17,036 bases of DNA from JBQTIM01 sp052388135 (GTDB lineage Bacteria; Elusimicrobiota; Elusimicrobia; FEN-1173): assembly GCA_052388135.1 (NCBI GenBank), contig JBQTIM010000180.1, forward strand, positions 1 to 17,036. Direction: 5' to 3'. A model generated the notes under the pieces. The model was not told the origin of the DNA and searched no databases. It worked only from the letters and a program-made list of their open reading frames with translations. Shown here piece by piece: positions 9,401 to 13,435 of this stretch. Each line of letters starts with the position of its first letter. Positions within the stretch are counted from its first letter, which is position 1. A program made the translations under genes and the position numbers.

Positions 9401-9910
9401 GGGCAGGAAGCCCTGGTCGATGGATTTGATTTCGCCCAAGCTCTGGGAGACGTTGTCCTGGCCGGGGCGGCGGACCGTCGGGAGTTGGAGGCCCGTGTTC
9501 TGGATGTTCTGCTGCTCGATCTCCATGCGGGCCTTCTGCCGGGCTTCCTGGCGCTGGATGCTGCCGGCGGAGGAGCCGGGGTCCAGGAGCTTGTTGCGGT
9601 CTTCCCATTCGCTGGCGTGGAACACGAGGCCGAGGACTTCTCCGCTTTCGTTGGTCCATTTTTTCAGGCGCTCCACCAGCGTCGGCGTGCGGAACGTCGA
9701 CGGAAGCTGGGGAAGGGTCCCGATGCCCGCGCAAACCACCTGGGCGTGGAACACGACGAGGGCCAAGGACACGGAAGCGGCGCGCTTCACGGCGGCGAGG
9801 GAAGGCGCGTACTTAGAGAGGGGCGGCGTGTGCGGGAGGGGAGCGGCCAGCCGCTTGAGCAGCCGCGCCGGGAGAATGGGGAGTCGCCGATGAAGGGAAT
9901 CGGGCTTCAT
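1..9910 (-). CDS. Giant secreted YD-repeat (RHS-like) protein, 3' end outside window
   Basis: This is a single frame of 3,303 complete codons without a stop. I checked it as in frame at 8629, 5689, 4924 and 4, and it continues past the left edge. The N-terminus has basic residues followed by a hydrophobic segment (about residues 44-54) ending near AQVVCAG, which looks like a Sec signal peptide with a long n-region. A Gln/Glu/Arg-rich probable coiled coil follows near residues 115-140. About 20 short YD repeats span residues 313-1235 (for example YDEFGNLASY, YDSLGRLLSS). Long-period units then run from about 1235 to the edge, interrupted by a non-repeat module at about 1440-2165. YD/RHS proteins are known to form large beta-sheet shells or filaments, often as surface proteins or toxin carriers. 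The C-terminus, where an RHS toxin would sit, is not visible, so a toxin role cannot be judged. The ATG at 9910 lacks a Shine-Dalgarno sequence; a GTG at 9790, just before the hydrophobic segment, is an alternative start. Confidence 0.9.
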   Translation of the reverse strand, partial: MKPDSLHRRLPILPARLLKRLAAPLPHTPPLSKYAPSLAAVKRAASVSLALVVFHAQVVCAGIGTLPQLPSTFRTPTLVERLKKWTNESGEVLGLVFHASEWEDRNKLLDPGSSAGSIQRQEARQKARMEIEQQNIQNTGLQLPTVRRPGQDNVSQSLGEIKSIDQGFLPGEAVSAEIQAEIEAVRRQMKSLAAAGAEFKYMPKKNFDGTLQITYFIDGQASRIMNQRSRNAHGHLLIRNVTEMKYDLSDLLVSTTEESWDAKGQRTVSRREFEYHAGAKFHDSSSQKVETLRETVTTPTGAEKTTVREDMKYDDQGNLSQFVEKAVDENGRLTERWWWGASYDGDKNLTSYKEISRTNGMDTYVAWRADGYEQNSHWTGPPAGSEDENANDEFGRSRWLLTGYSRDIRNGDGTTQKDRWTGLSYDEFGNLASYTRLATDFQGLDAVTRWSGSYDEFDRVIGYEQTVTDAFGHRQDVRLSGVEYSLTDDMLAYVETTTENGQTRTREVSNAAYDAKRNLIRSREVVTDSGGRRTVKDFSVPNEEGMGYNAQGRLEGYREVVYLEGLTIERNITGVTYDVAGRRSGGVEVTRTRGRLPDGTATDVVLRVETRRDQEQLYESSDVLNAGLGAVFQIRYVQGFQETRSTRGWDAASSALIRDLKEITLRDGITPQGGYHEVRTTGDPAGSAYASTVETWRTGGVLDGMGRLMNFTEVTIQNGRPQTRSTRVVTGLAYDMEGRNTASHEEITDSLGTTTTVDRRNMQYDILDRLTGYAMETVTEGEGIRRESTVVRSDIQYNGLGDVAGYRERVTRGDSVLVEDVQWTGSYNLYGQIAASRQTTRRTGTSNGETMDVTETVDTRRLQYNLDGTLKGFTEEMVSSAAPDRMVITVLENAQYDDAGRMASFRQTRHEVSAASVSHTASGAFIIAGDAPLHAVSVVERVSTSYNSLGLATAYNEIITENGLQIINGVSNIRYDSQGRMTGSVSASRVNGDEPRTVYMRDGVRLDAWQLAALLGTSGKTMEDLIEDGTLTVSTQMGGSDQWPTTVRDGVVYDDFGRVLEATDTTAYPDGFQTVQRARDMRYDSLGRLLSSVSETHQSGAAVELVYRLNGSVVSLPELDAVMESTGLSLWDLMQGVHSDYRLTAGAEPSANPVFEKVNTVVRTDIRYNGYGQTLGYRESTSDPDNGVVSQTSAVEISYNRRGKVDVQRSENHTVYDTGTVSDTRTVMTYFYDAGGLLLGAEGNGATVSTETAQWTDTNQDGTVDTLIPAQDTTTEFHQVYGAFGGQPQLLYQTSRSNSTTLDGSTTRSASTTFYTYSPAGRLVGAASQGRSVHRDVWGVSTTTDTSQLLTSIQGELKVVLAASDAAMVNILDGSSSRSRNTIQYFYDERGVGTHGTGLGTSLANNGFGEATRERTSQTYEFIAGQFRLVLSEVISSTQEELEEPGGPAPPASATASGGVLGNLVQAIQNGVLDNWQQTLAGLPFIVTFGVYQQIFQALAHVLNFSLTELLFGASSPPPAQNPLAAAVQQAMARLAAEGHALELTSVQIISGTPSQAGVVDTASFITWSADGVVLIHQDVLAAWAAQGRNVADDIYLTLLHENHEYAGYRQAQAAGQAITWELLQGLSDQAVALGYMPAGIQQNWSATPPLLASSSQFGTVEWSGILAQLSDLPGAAGRIDQAFLDNVETFLSRVNKNFDPAQHGFALQRDMGSYAIWKSADGLHTWIAYREDLNPANKDEDPGNDGEPSWSTVTFVHMAKTADGRMHYRSTFNLGSSQDAGAGYTIEWRSPSDPSMFARLSNVLDKDGNRAVNLMVKAGEGADRVVGQRSWYEGRRQTGVDAAGEKIYDRIRSSSVLYRIGDMLTKQSLTVAEDGYVTFGTLSKNLSTGALFGTISGEINISSDPAVPQYVRDAVRVFNNGGRYDYRWTDGGWTFVQARDSSQNALAENAAFRPVGGPADFSIGGARVVRDDNGVTITNPDGGASRGGSNGELSRQRNGVWSSSLYGSVSWQGMLNALNPLQSQGRGAILSLWRELSPSAASAGLEAFAGRMAGAIFDNWQALAGFFESVGVSAISAITPSSPEGAVSALRAALAEIGLADPAVAGLTAEGLLQMLGVTGSLISARVQGSAVAFAAAGDGLQIEGTLAAQVQGTSQTVSLAAEMESSYTGAVTRQNITVTYQYDEKGRLVSASGGGTSVSDDGFGNVTTSRLSQNFIIINGQAKLREVETASHTVNADGSESWMDGTRGSESLRVAYSYDTSTGLLREGAGRAAVGRGVSVSWDPFGTRTVSRTEQHFTAVNGQAKMSRSLAASFTEGMDGTTTYMGWADESGVVRGQAMEVLYNYDANGLLAAGPGAAGRGYGESYSLDAFGNSVSSRTEQFYTAVRNQAKLGFVTTSSFSRSADGSVTVTDPYTLAYRYSARGLLEGASLAGRQEMERAGAPSGVLAWGEVPFIHSITTDPFGNATESWADQRFAAIAGQSKLVESVSWSVSLSVDGSTTRTEPYAVTYRYAADDAENRRLRRAGALEGASLLSPIHARTVDAFGNVSDTWTDQVFVIVAGQAKISRSTSWSESRQTDGSVSITRPYAIVHSYYEDTDENRAARRVGSLEGAALEEPIESVTTDVFGNVTRSRALQVFTVRAGQAKLASVTSWSDSISADGASTVTSPYTIVYTYSAAGRLEKAELQGRVDSTTTDAFGNVTESHSEQAFRIIAGQAKMTSVTSWSESRQTDGSVSETGRYTVDYVYHGEEGENVALRRVGLLAGAEMKGPILTRTTDAFQGVTNSSSFQTFTVLGGQARVLTVESSSRSESVDGSVTVTDPYVLFNLYGEDTPENREAGLAGRLLGAEIVSPEAAGFVPGYRIRSVTTDAFGNVTESLSNQTFAVAGGQARLGTATSASRTVSTDGSVTVTDPYTIEYRYDRGGRLAGAEIVSDEFQSFASGFRIRSVTTDPFGSATETLSNQTFIILGGQARLSAVTTASRTDSDDGSFTITDPYATLYTYFEDSSDNRAAGLVGRLQKVDVLRAPPAARPVAGASVPESFTEQNLLDGLGVDGRVLSFTRTAAGITFRVERSDGVVVDGSVSFSHRLVRADGTSSESFTIFSSYQDEGVLVTGDHVLTQSYDSQGRLASASGVQTVRTDDGRGNTSLTRSDQIFAAVDGRLLLTAEEVVFGASGSDGSVLVNDPYTVRYAYGAAGELKAVSVEGDYIAADGVSYPIHATSTDAFGNVTQSWSRQSFIVMNNQAKLAGVTTRTETLGSDGSRTVTDAYRVNYTYNDRGELATAVMTTPIHSVTTDDFG
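3415..5600 (-). other. Non-repeat module (about 725 residues) inside the giant protein
   Basis: Residues about 1440-2165 have no YD or long-period units. The stretch starts with an acidic Pro/Ala-rich linker (EELEEPGGPAPPASATASGG). It continues with an Ala/Leu-rich helical segment and then a region holding HENHE at residues 1601-1605. After that comes a Trp- and Asp-rich region and a final Ala-rich helical part near residues 2020-2140. Repeat-like sequence sits on both sides: FGEATRERTSQTYEFIAGQ from residue 1408, and TVTYQYDEKGRLVSA near 2183. This suggests a folded domain carried within a repeat unit. I do not recognise the family. HENHE does not match HExxH, so protease activity is not supported, although metal binding by the two His and two Glu is possible. 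Confidence 0.55.
6206..8974 (-). repeat. Short YD-repeat array inside the giant protein
   Basis: Residues about 313-1235 of the giant protein carry some 20 copies of a Y(D/N)xxGRxxxY-type motif, spaced mostly 30-60 residues apart. Examples are YDEFGNLASY, YNAQGRLEGYRE, YDMEGRNTASHE, YNGLGDVAGYRE, YDDAGRMASF, YDSQGRMTGS and YNGYGQTLGYRE. Between them lie stretches rich in Thr, Arg, Glu and Val that alternate in a strand-like way. This is the signature of the YD/RHS repeat family, whose units form a beta-sheet spiral. The copies are well diverged in sequence, so this is an old array rather than a recent expansion. Confidence 0.85.
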
Positions 9911-9920
9911 TCTATGTAAG

Positions 9921-9926
9921 AGTATA
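9921..9926 (-). promoter_or_regulatory. Candidate -10 element for the giant gene
   Basis: On the minus strand this reads TATACT, five of six matches to TATAAT. It lies 9 bp downstream of a six-copy 11-bp repeat array and 10 bp upstream of the ATG at 9910. No good -35 hexamer is present, as expected for a promoter that depends on an activator bound upstream. A start point about 7 bp downstream would give a nearly leaderless mRNA, which fits the absence of a Shine-Dalgarno sequence. Confidence 0.5.
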
Positions 9927-9935
9927 GGGAACCCG

Positions 9936-9996
9936 CCTTAAGATCGCCTTAACGAACTGTAAACATGGCGTAAATTGTCTGTAAAAAGACCGTAAA
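9936..9996 (-). promoter_or_regulatory. Six-copy 11-bp direct-repeat operator (PhoB/PhoP/OmpR-like)
   Basis: On the minus strand, four TTTACR hexamers (R = A or G) are followed by two TTAAGG hexamers, each separated by exactly 5 bp. The plus-strand positions are 9991-9996, 9980-9985, 9969-9974, 9958-9963, 9947-9952 and 9936-9941. An 11-bp period places every copy on the same face of the helix. OmpR-family response regulators are known to bind such head-to-tail 11-bp repeats (the PhoB pho box; Bacillus PhoP boxes of the TTAACA-N5 type). The array points toward the giant gene and stops 9 bp before TATACT, the usual class II activator geometry. Which regulator binds is unknown; no response regulator is encoded in the window. 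Confidence 0.65.
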
Positions 9997-10166
9997 TATC
10001 GGTTTGTTCGTCCGTCCCGAGGTTGTCATTAGGCTTTTCCAAATGCAACGGTTTTGCCAACTCGACAATGGCCATGAACTTAACAAGTATGGCGCCCGGG
10101 AGAGTTGGATTCAAGGCCTTTTGCCGTCATCCTCTTGAACCGGCCGGCTTTCATTTCGGAAGGCTG

Positions 10167-10184
10167 CGACGGCCGCGGCCGTCG
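10167..10184. repeat. 18-bp perfect palindrome
   Basis: The sequence CGACGGCCGCGGCCGTCG is its own reverse complement. It lies upstream of the putative tRNA promoter. It could be a dimeric regulator site or a chance product of high GC content; nothing nearby decides between these. Confidence 0.35.
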
Positions 10185-10190
10185 GCGCGC

Positions 10191-10219
10191 TTGCGGCGGC
10201 ATTTTCCCCTTGCTAAGAT
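10191..10219 (+). promoter_or_regulatory. Candidate promoter for tRNA-Phe
   Basis: TTGCGG (10191-10196) is separated by 17 bp from TAAGAT (10214-10219), which is preceded by TGC and so has the TGn extended -10 form. The -35 match is weak (3 of 6) and the -10 match is 4 of 6. Transcription would start near 10226, leaving a leader of about 96 nt before the tRNA. Confidence 0.35.
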
Positions 10220-10321
10220 AACCGGACGAGCCGCGCTTCCGCATCCCGTTCCGCAGACCTCCGCCGTCGTGCCTCATGGTGAACTCGGGAGGGCGGCGAT
10301 GATTTGTTGACGCGCGTTTTC

Positions 10322-10394
10322 GCCGAGGTAGCTCAGTCGGTAGAGCACAGGTCTGAAAAACCTGGTGTCGCCAGTTCGATTCTGGCCCTCGGCA
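10322..10394 (+). tRNA. tRNA-Phe (anticodon GAA)
   Basis: A full cloverleaf can be folded. The acceptor stem GCCGAGG pairs with CCTCGGC. The D-arm is GCTC/GAGC around an AGTCGGTA loop. The anticodon stem CAGGT/ACCTG holds the loop CTGAAAA, giving anticodon GAA. The T-arm GCCAG/CTGGC holds TTCGATT. The discriminator base is A73, and the 3' CCA is not encoded (the next bases are CTT), so it must be added by CCA nucleotidyltransferase. It charges phenylalanine and reads UUC/UUU. It is followed within about 20 bp by a strong terminator, so it appears to be a single-tRNA transcript. Confidence 0.97.
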
Positions 10395-10413
10395 CTTTTT
10401 CCCCGATAAACTG

Positions 10414-10450
10414 AAAAGCCTAACCGCTCAGGGCGGTTAGGCTTTTTTTT
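10414..10450 (+). terminator. Rho-independent terminator after tRNA-Phe, probably bidirectional
   Basis: AAAAGCCTAACCGC (10414-10427) pairs perfectly over 14 bp with GCGGTTAGGCTTTT (10433-10446) around the loop TCAGG, and an eight-T run follows (10443-10450). Read on the minus strand, the same stem ends in TTTT and is followed by CAGTTTATC, so it can also stop the minus-strand gene that ends at 10540. Confidence 0.92.
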
Positions 10451-10451
10451 C

Positions 10452-10471
10452 GGCGCAAGCGAACTCGCGCC
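10452..10471 (-). other. Short hairpin between terminator and minus-strand gene
   Basis: On the minus strand, GGCGCGAG and CTTGCGCC can pair (8 bp with one G-T) around TTCG. There is no T run after it in this direction, so it is not itself an intrinsic terminator. It may stabilise the 3' end of the minus-strand transcript ahead of the terminator hairpin. Confidence 0.35.
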
Positions 10472-10539
10472 TTATGGAAATCGGATCAGGTCCGCGTCAG
10501 CGCCGGCCGGGACGGGCGTTCGCCCGCCGGGAAAACCGG

Positions 10540-10878
10540 TCAGTCGGCGGAGGGGACGAACTCGCTGGGCTGGATGTCGTAGGAAGGAAAGACGTTCTGA
10601 AGCGTGTGCCAGAGGGCCGCGTTCACTTCGACGGTGGACACCTTGGAAAGCCTGAGGGCGTCGAGGCTCAAGCCGAACTCGGCGGGGACGCGGCGGATTT
10701 TGTCCACCAGGCGGCGAACCTCGGGCGGGGTGTTGGACAGGCCGGCCTCGGATTCGTAATCGGCGATGAGGCTGGCGATGTCCAGGAGGCGGCCTCGGCC
10801 CACCTTGGCCGCCAGCTTTTCTCCGAGCCTGCCGGAAAACCTATCCATGATCCTGCGGATTCTCACGTCGCTCTTCAT
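10540..10878 (-). CDS. Hypothetical protein, 112 residues
   Basis: The start is the ATG at 10878 (MKSDVRIRRI), chosen because AAAGAGG lies just upstream and the previous gene ends only 2 bp before it; a longer in-frame version would overlap that gene. No signal peptide or membrane segment is visible. The first half is basic and helical (Arg/Lys-rich, with LLDIASLIADYESEAG). The second half contains EVRRLVDKIRRVPAEFG and a Trp/aromatic segment (NAALWHTLQNVFPSYD) ending in an acidic tail. I do not recognise the family. Its tight spacing with the DUF6941-like gene indicates one transcript and a possible shared role in the cytoplasm. The bidirectional terminator lies about 90 bp downstream. Confidence 0.75.
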   Translation of the reverse strand: MKSDVRIRRIMDRFSGRLGEKLAAKVGRGRLLDIASLIADYESEAGLSNTPPEVRRLVDKIRRVPAEFGLSLDALRLSKVSTVEVNAALWHTLQNVFPSYDIQPSEFVPSAD

Positions 10879-10880
10879 GT

Positions 10881-11312
10881 TCAGCCTCTTTCCTGGTCGT
10901 CCCGCGCGCTGGATGGGGAGTTGCGGGCGGTGCGTTTGATGTAAAAGGGGCGCGCGGCTTCCAGCCGTCCGTTGATGGACACTTCGAAATCGAAACGCCC
11001 CTCCGATCCGAAGGTGGTGTTGTGAAAATGGACCGGCATGGAAAAATGGGGGTCGTCGTCCCCGTCTTCCACGACCGTCAGGGCGCCTTCCGCCTGCAGG
11101 CTGGACCCTTGGCGGCCGACCAGGCGGATGGCGATGCGGTTGACGCCGCGGTCCTGCGGGCCGGCCGTGAGCCTGAGGAGCATGTACAGAGAAGGAACCA
11201 CGCAGGGCAGCCTGTCGGTCAGCACGGTGGTCAGCACTCCCTGAACCACGGCGGACCGCCCTGCTTCGTCGACGCCGGCGTATCTTGCCAAAACCATATC
11301 GGAGACTTGCAT
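10881..11312 (-). CDS. DUF6941-like protein of unknown function, 143 residues
   Basis: The ATG at 11312 follows a near-perfect AGGAGG four bases upstream. The layout (MQVSDMVLARYAGVDEAGRS, then VVQGVLTTV, PCVVPSLYMLLRLT, NRIAIRLV and FDFEVSINGR) is all-beta. It resembles the small cytoplasmic family DUF6941, whose members begin with a segment of the form 'D..v.D..Gk..liGif' and end with a strand pair like FEVxINGR. Family membership is judged from memory of its pattern, not from a search, and the function of that family is not established. The C-terminal 15 residues are polar and probably disordered. It is cotranscribed with the 112-residue gene 2 bp downstream. Confidence 0.75.
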   Translation of the reverse strand: MQVSDMVLARYAGVDEAGRSAVVQGVLTTVLTDRLPCVVPSLYMLLRLTAGPQDRGVNRIAIRLVGRQGSSLQAEGALTVVEDGDDDPHFSMPVHFHNTTFGSEGRFDFEVSINGRLEAARPFYIKRTARNSPSSARDDQERG

Positions 11313-11315
11313 AGG

Positions 11316-11322
11316 CCCTCCT
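11316..11322 (-). promoter_or_regulatory. Strong ribosome binding site of the DUF6941-like gene
   Basis: AGGAGGG on the minus strand lies 3-4 nt before the ATG at 11312 and fixes that start. It is one of the best Shine-Dalgarno matches in the window, suggesting efficient translation. Confidence 0.75.
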
Positions 11323-11444
11323 TGCGTAAGGATGGTCGAACCCTATGTTTGTTGCTTCCGATGACGTGTGCCCGCGGCTTTGAAAAAGGCTGGACATCCG
11401 CCGGGCGGACCCGGCGGGGAGAGGCGGCTGCGAAGGTCTTCTTA

Positions 11445-11453
11445 AGGATAGCA
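11445..11453 (-). promoter_or_regulatory. Possible extended -10 element for the DUF6941-like operon
   Basis: TGCTATCCT on the minus strand fits the TGnTATnnT extended -10 form, in the 197-bp gap before the DUF6941-like gene. No -35 match is seen. It would start transcription near 11438 with a leader of about 125 nt. It could separate this gene pair from the sensor gene upstream. Confidence 0.25.
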
Positions 11454-11509
11454 GATAAAGGCGCGCCGGGCCAGGGAATTCTCCCCGTCTTTCCGCCGGG
11501 AAACGGCGT

Positions 11510-12031
11510 TTAGGAGCGGGTTCTCAGGGCGATCAAACGGCCCAGCCGGCGGCTGATCTCCTTGAGCAGGGTTTCTTCTTCGGACAGGAAGAGGGGCGCG
11601 GGGCCCTCCGGGGGGAGGCTGAGGTAGCGGACCTCCAGAGTTCCGGCCCGGCGGCCGTCGACGGTGATGTCGCAGGCCTGGCGCCACGGCGTTTCCTGGA
11701 AGCCGGGGGTCTTGACCACCTGATTTCCCACCACGGCCCGCGCGCAGGCCCGTCCGGGGTATTGCCAGGCCGAAGGGAGGTCCTCCACGAGCTTTCCGAG
11801 AACGGCGGGGAGCGGCAAGTTGGGATCGTCCAGGAGGGCGGATATGCGGTAGAGGCAGTCCAGTTCCTTCACCCGCTCGTTGAGCTGACGGGTGCGTTTG
11901 CGGATGGCGCCTTCCAGCCAGAGGGCGTCGTCTTTGGATTCGCTCAGGCGGCCTTCCAGCTCCGCCAGGCGGCGGTTGGCGTCTTCCAAGGCCTCCGTCA
12001 GTTGTTCCCGGGTGGGTTCTTTTTGGTCCAT
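11510..12031 (-). CDS. Stand-alone coiled-coil/GAF-like sensor domain protein
   Basis: This 173-residue protein starts with a highly charged coiled coil (about residues 5-58) that runs into NERVKELDCLYRISALLDD. A GAF-like domain follows (about 60-170), with PSAWQYPGRACARAVV, TPWRQACDITVDGRRAGTLEVRYL and a final helix with EEETLLKEISRRLGRLI. The same pattern, 'ERVKELxCLYxIS...W.YP...CARI...G.LEV.Y', is familiar as the input domain of many histidine kinases and GGDEF proteins. Here nothing follows the last helix: no DHp, HATPase or GGDEF output domain. It could act as a ligand-binding partner of a separate kinase. The ATG at 12031 has only a distant AGGGG. It lies 63 bp downstream of the M48 gene in the same direction and may be cotranscribed with it. 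Confidence 0.8.
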   Translation of the reverse strand: MDQKEPTREQLTEALEDANRRLAELEGRLSESKDDALWLEGAIRKRTRQLNERVKELDCLYRISALLDDPNLPLPAVLGKLVEDLPSAWQYPGRACARAVVGNQVVKTPGFQETPWRQACDITVDGRRAGTLEVRYLSLPPEGPAPLFLSEEETLLKEISRRLGRLIALRTRS

Positions 12032-12094
12032 GAAGTCAGTTTACCCCTGCACGGCCGGCCGCGCAACGCCGGGCGGAAACCACGCCGCTGCGGA

Positions 12095-13429
12095 TCAGTC
12101 GAGGGAGAAGGAGCGGAGGGTTTGTTCGCAGGGGATGAGGTATTTGTTCATGTGCTCGGGCGGGGCGGCGCAAAAGAGCACGTAGCCGGCTCCGTCGGAA
12201 ACGGTGAAGAAGGCGCGGTATTGGTAGGCTCCGCCCAGCCGGCCCGGGCCGTAGAACTGGCCCAGCACGCCGTAGCCGGCGGGGTAGAGCGCCTCCTTCG
12301 CCTGGAGGACCTGCCATTGGCGGGAGGCGGCCCATTTTTCGGCCAGGGCGGCGGCGTCTTCGCCGGGCTTGAGGGGAAGGCGGCGGAGTTCCCCCCAGGC
12401 GGGGCCGTCTTTTTCCCGGAAACCGGCCAGGGTTTGACGCGCGCCGGGCTCCCACGTCCAGCCGCCGGGGATGTGGAAGCGCAGGTTCCAGGCGTCGTTC
12501 TCGTAGACGAGGCCTTCGGCGCGGCCCTTTTGGCTTTCGGGCACGCTGGGGAGGCGGCGCTTCATGTCGGCGTAGGAGCCGGTGGGCGGCGCGGCGGGGC
12601 GGCCGGCGGCGTCCATGCGCCCCAAATAGCGGCGCGCCAGCTGGATGCGGTCGGCGGTGGGCGGGTGGGATCGAAAGAACGATTCCCACTTGTCCAGGCC
12701 CTCCTGTTTTTCCAACGCGGCCAGGCGCTGGAAAAAGGTGAGCATGGCCTCGGCGCGGTAGCCGGCGGAGAGGGCGTAGCGCAAGCCCACGCGGTCGGCC
12801 TCCAGCTCGTATTCGCGGCTGTAGCCCAGCAGGTAGAGGCCGGTGAAGAGGTCGGCGGTCTGGGCGACCATGATCATGGCCTCGGGGCCCAGCTGGAAAC
12901 CGGAGACGATGGCGCCCAAAGTCGCCAGGGTGCCGTAGCCCATCTGTTTTTCGATCATGTTGATGGAGTGCCAGGCGCAGACGTGGCCGATTTCGTGGCC
13001 GAGGACGGAGGCCAGCTCGGCCTCGCCCGAGAGCTCCTCGAGAAGGCCGCGCGTGACGAAAATGTAGCCGCCGGGGGCGGCGAAGGCGTTGACCATCTCC
13101 GTGTCGAGGATGGTGAACTCGAAATCGAGACGGGGCCGGTCGCTGGCGGCCGCCAGGCGGTCGCCCACGGCGGAGACGTACTCGCGCAGGACGGGGTCTT
13201 TCAGCTCGCCGTATTCGCGAACCAGGTCTTCCTTGGTTTCGGCGCCGATGCGGCGCTCCGTGGCCTCGGAGATGAGCTTGGCCTCGCGGCGGTGCGTGAC
13301 AGGATTGCGGAAGCAGGCGGCGGCCAAAACGGCGGCCGCGGCGCACAAAGCGGCCAGGCGGGCGCGCCGGACCCCGCCGGACGCGGCCGACCGCCCCTGC
13401 CCGCCGGGCGTGGAAAATGGTACTTTCAT
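12095..13429 (-). CDS. M48 family zinc metalloprotease, lipoprotein (BepA/LoiP-like)
   Basis: This 444-residue protein begins MKVPF. It has a basic n-region, an Ala-rich hydrophobic stretch and a lipobox LAAAC with the modified cysteine at 39, so it is predicted to be a lipid-anchored envelope protein. The M48 domain covers about 50-270. It has the substrate-strand sequence VNAFAAPGGYIFVTRGLL, the zinc-binding HEIGH at 145-149 (catalytic Glu146), and the third-ligand region YELEADRVG (probable ligand Glu208). SHPPTADRI near 254-262 is also typical of the family. Family members degrade or help assemble outer-membrane proteins. The C-terminal part (about 305-444) is an extra domain of PsbP/DUF1795-like appearance, with LRFHIPGGWTWEPG and a conserved-looking strand pattern. 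This is inference. No TPR repeats are seen, unlike BepA. The start has no Shine-Dalgarno sequence and lies 6 bp from a divergent gene. Confidence 0.92.
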   Translation of the reverse strand: MKVPFSTPGGQGRSAASGGVRRARLAALCAAAAVLAAACFRNPVTHRREAKLISEATERRIGAETKEDLVREYGELKDPVLREYVSAVGDRLAAASDRPRLDFEFTILDTEMVNAFAAPGGYIFVTRGLLEELSGEAELASVLGHEIGHVCAWHSINMIEKQMGYGTLATLGAIVSGFQLGPEAMIMVAQTADLFTGLYLLGYSREYELEADRVGLRYALSAGYRAEAMLTFFQRLAALEKQEGLDKWESFFRSHPPTADRIQLARRYLGRMDAAGRPAAPPTGSYADMKRRLPSVPESQKGRAEGLVYENDAWNLRFHIPGGWTWEPGARQTLAGFREKDGPAWGELRRLPLKPGEDAAALAEKWAASRQWQVLQAKEALYPAGYGVLGQFYGPGRLGGAYQYRAFFTVSDGAGYVLFCAAPPEHMNKYLIPCEQTLRSFSLD

Positions 13430-13435
13430 AAAGTC

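Larger units (their letters stand above)
9911..10321. other. Intergenic region between the giant gene and tRNA-Phe
   Basis: No convincing protein gene is found in these 411 bp. The left part (9911-10060) is clearly more AT-rich than its surroundings and carries the 11-bp repeat array and -10 element. The right part is GC-rich, with an 18-bp palindrome at 10167-10184 and a possible extended -10 promoter for the tRNA at 10191-10219. Short open frames on both strands (10023-10310 plus; 10080-10277 minus) show no recognisable family, no Shine-Dalgarno sequence and unconvincing composition. Confidence 0.6.

Noticed and set aside
4904..9919. Very long plus-strand open frames (4904-7426 and 7445-9919, over 800 residues each)
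   Set aside because: They are antisense to the giant YD gene. They arise because its codons ending in G or C rarely give stops on the other strand. Their products are low-complexity Gly/Val/Ala/Arg strings with no family signature.
10023..10310. Small plus-strand gene before tRNA-Phe
   Set aside because: There is no Shine-Dalgarno sequence, no recognisable family and shadow-like composition; it also spans the palindrome and putative tRNA promoter.
10881..11397. Upstream extension of the 112-residue protein to 11397
   Set aside because: It runs out of frame through the DUF6941-like gene with Arg/Pro/His-rich sequence, and a good ribosome site supports the start at 10878.
11762..13435. Plus-strand extension of the glycosyltransferase frame upstream of 13436
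   Set aside because: This part is antisense to the M48 and sensor genes and codes for Gly/Ala/Val-rich low complexity. Membrane-protein sequence begins only at 13436.
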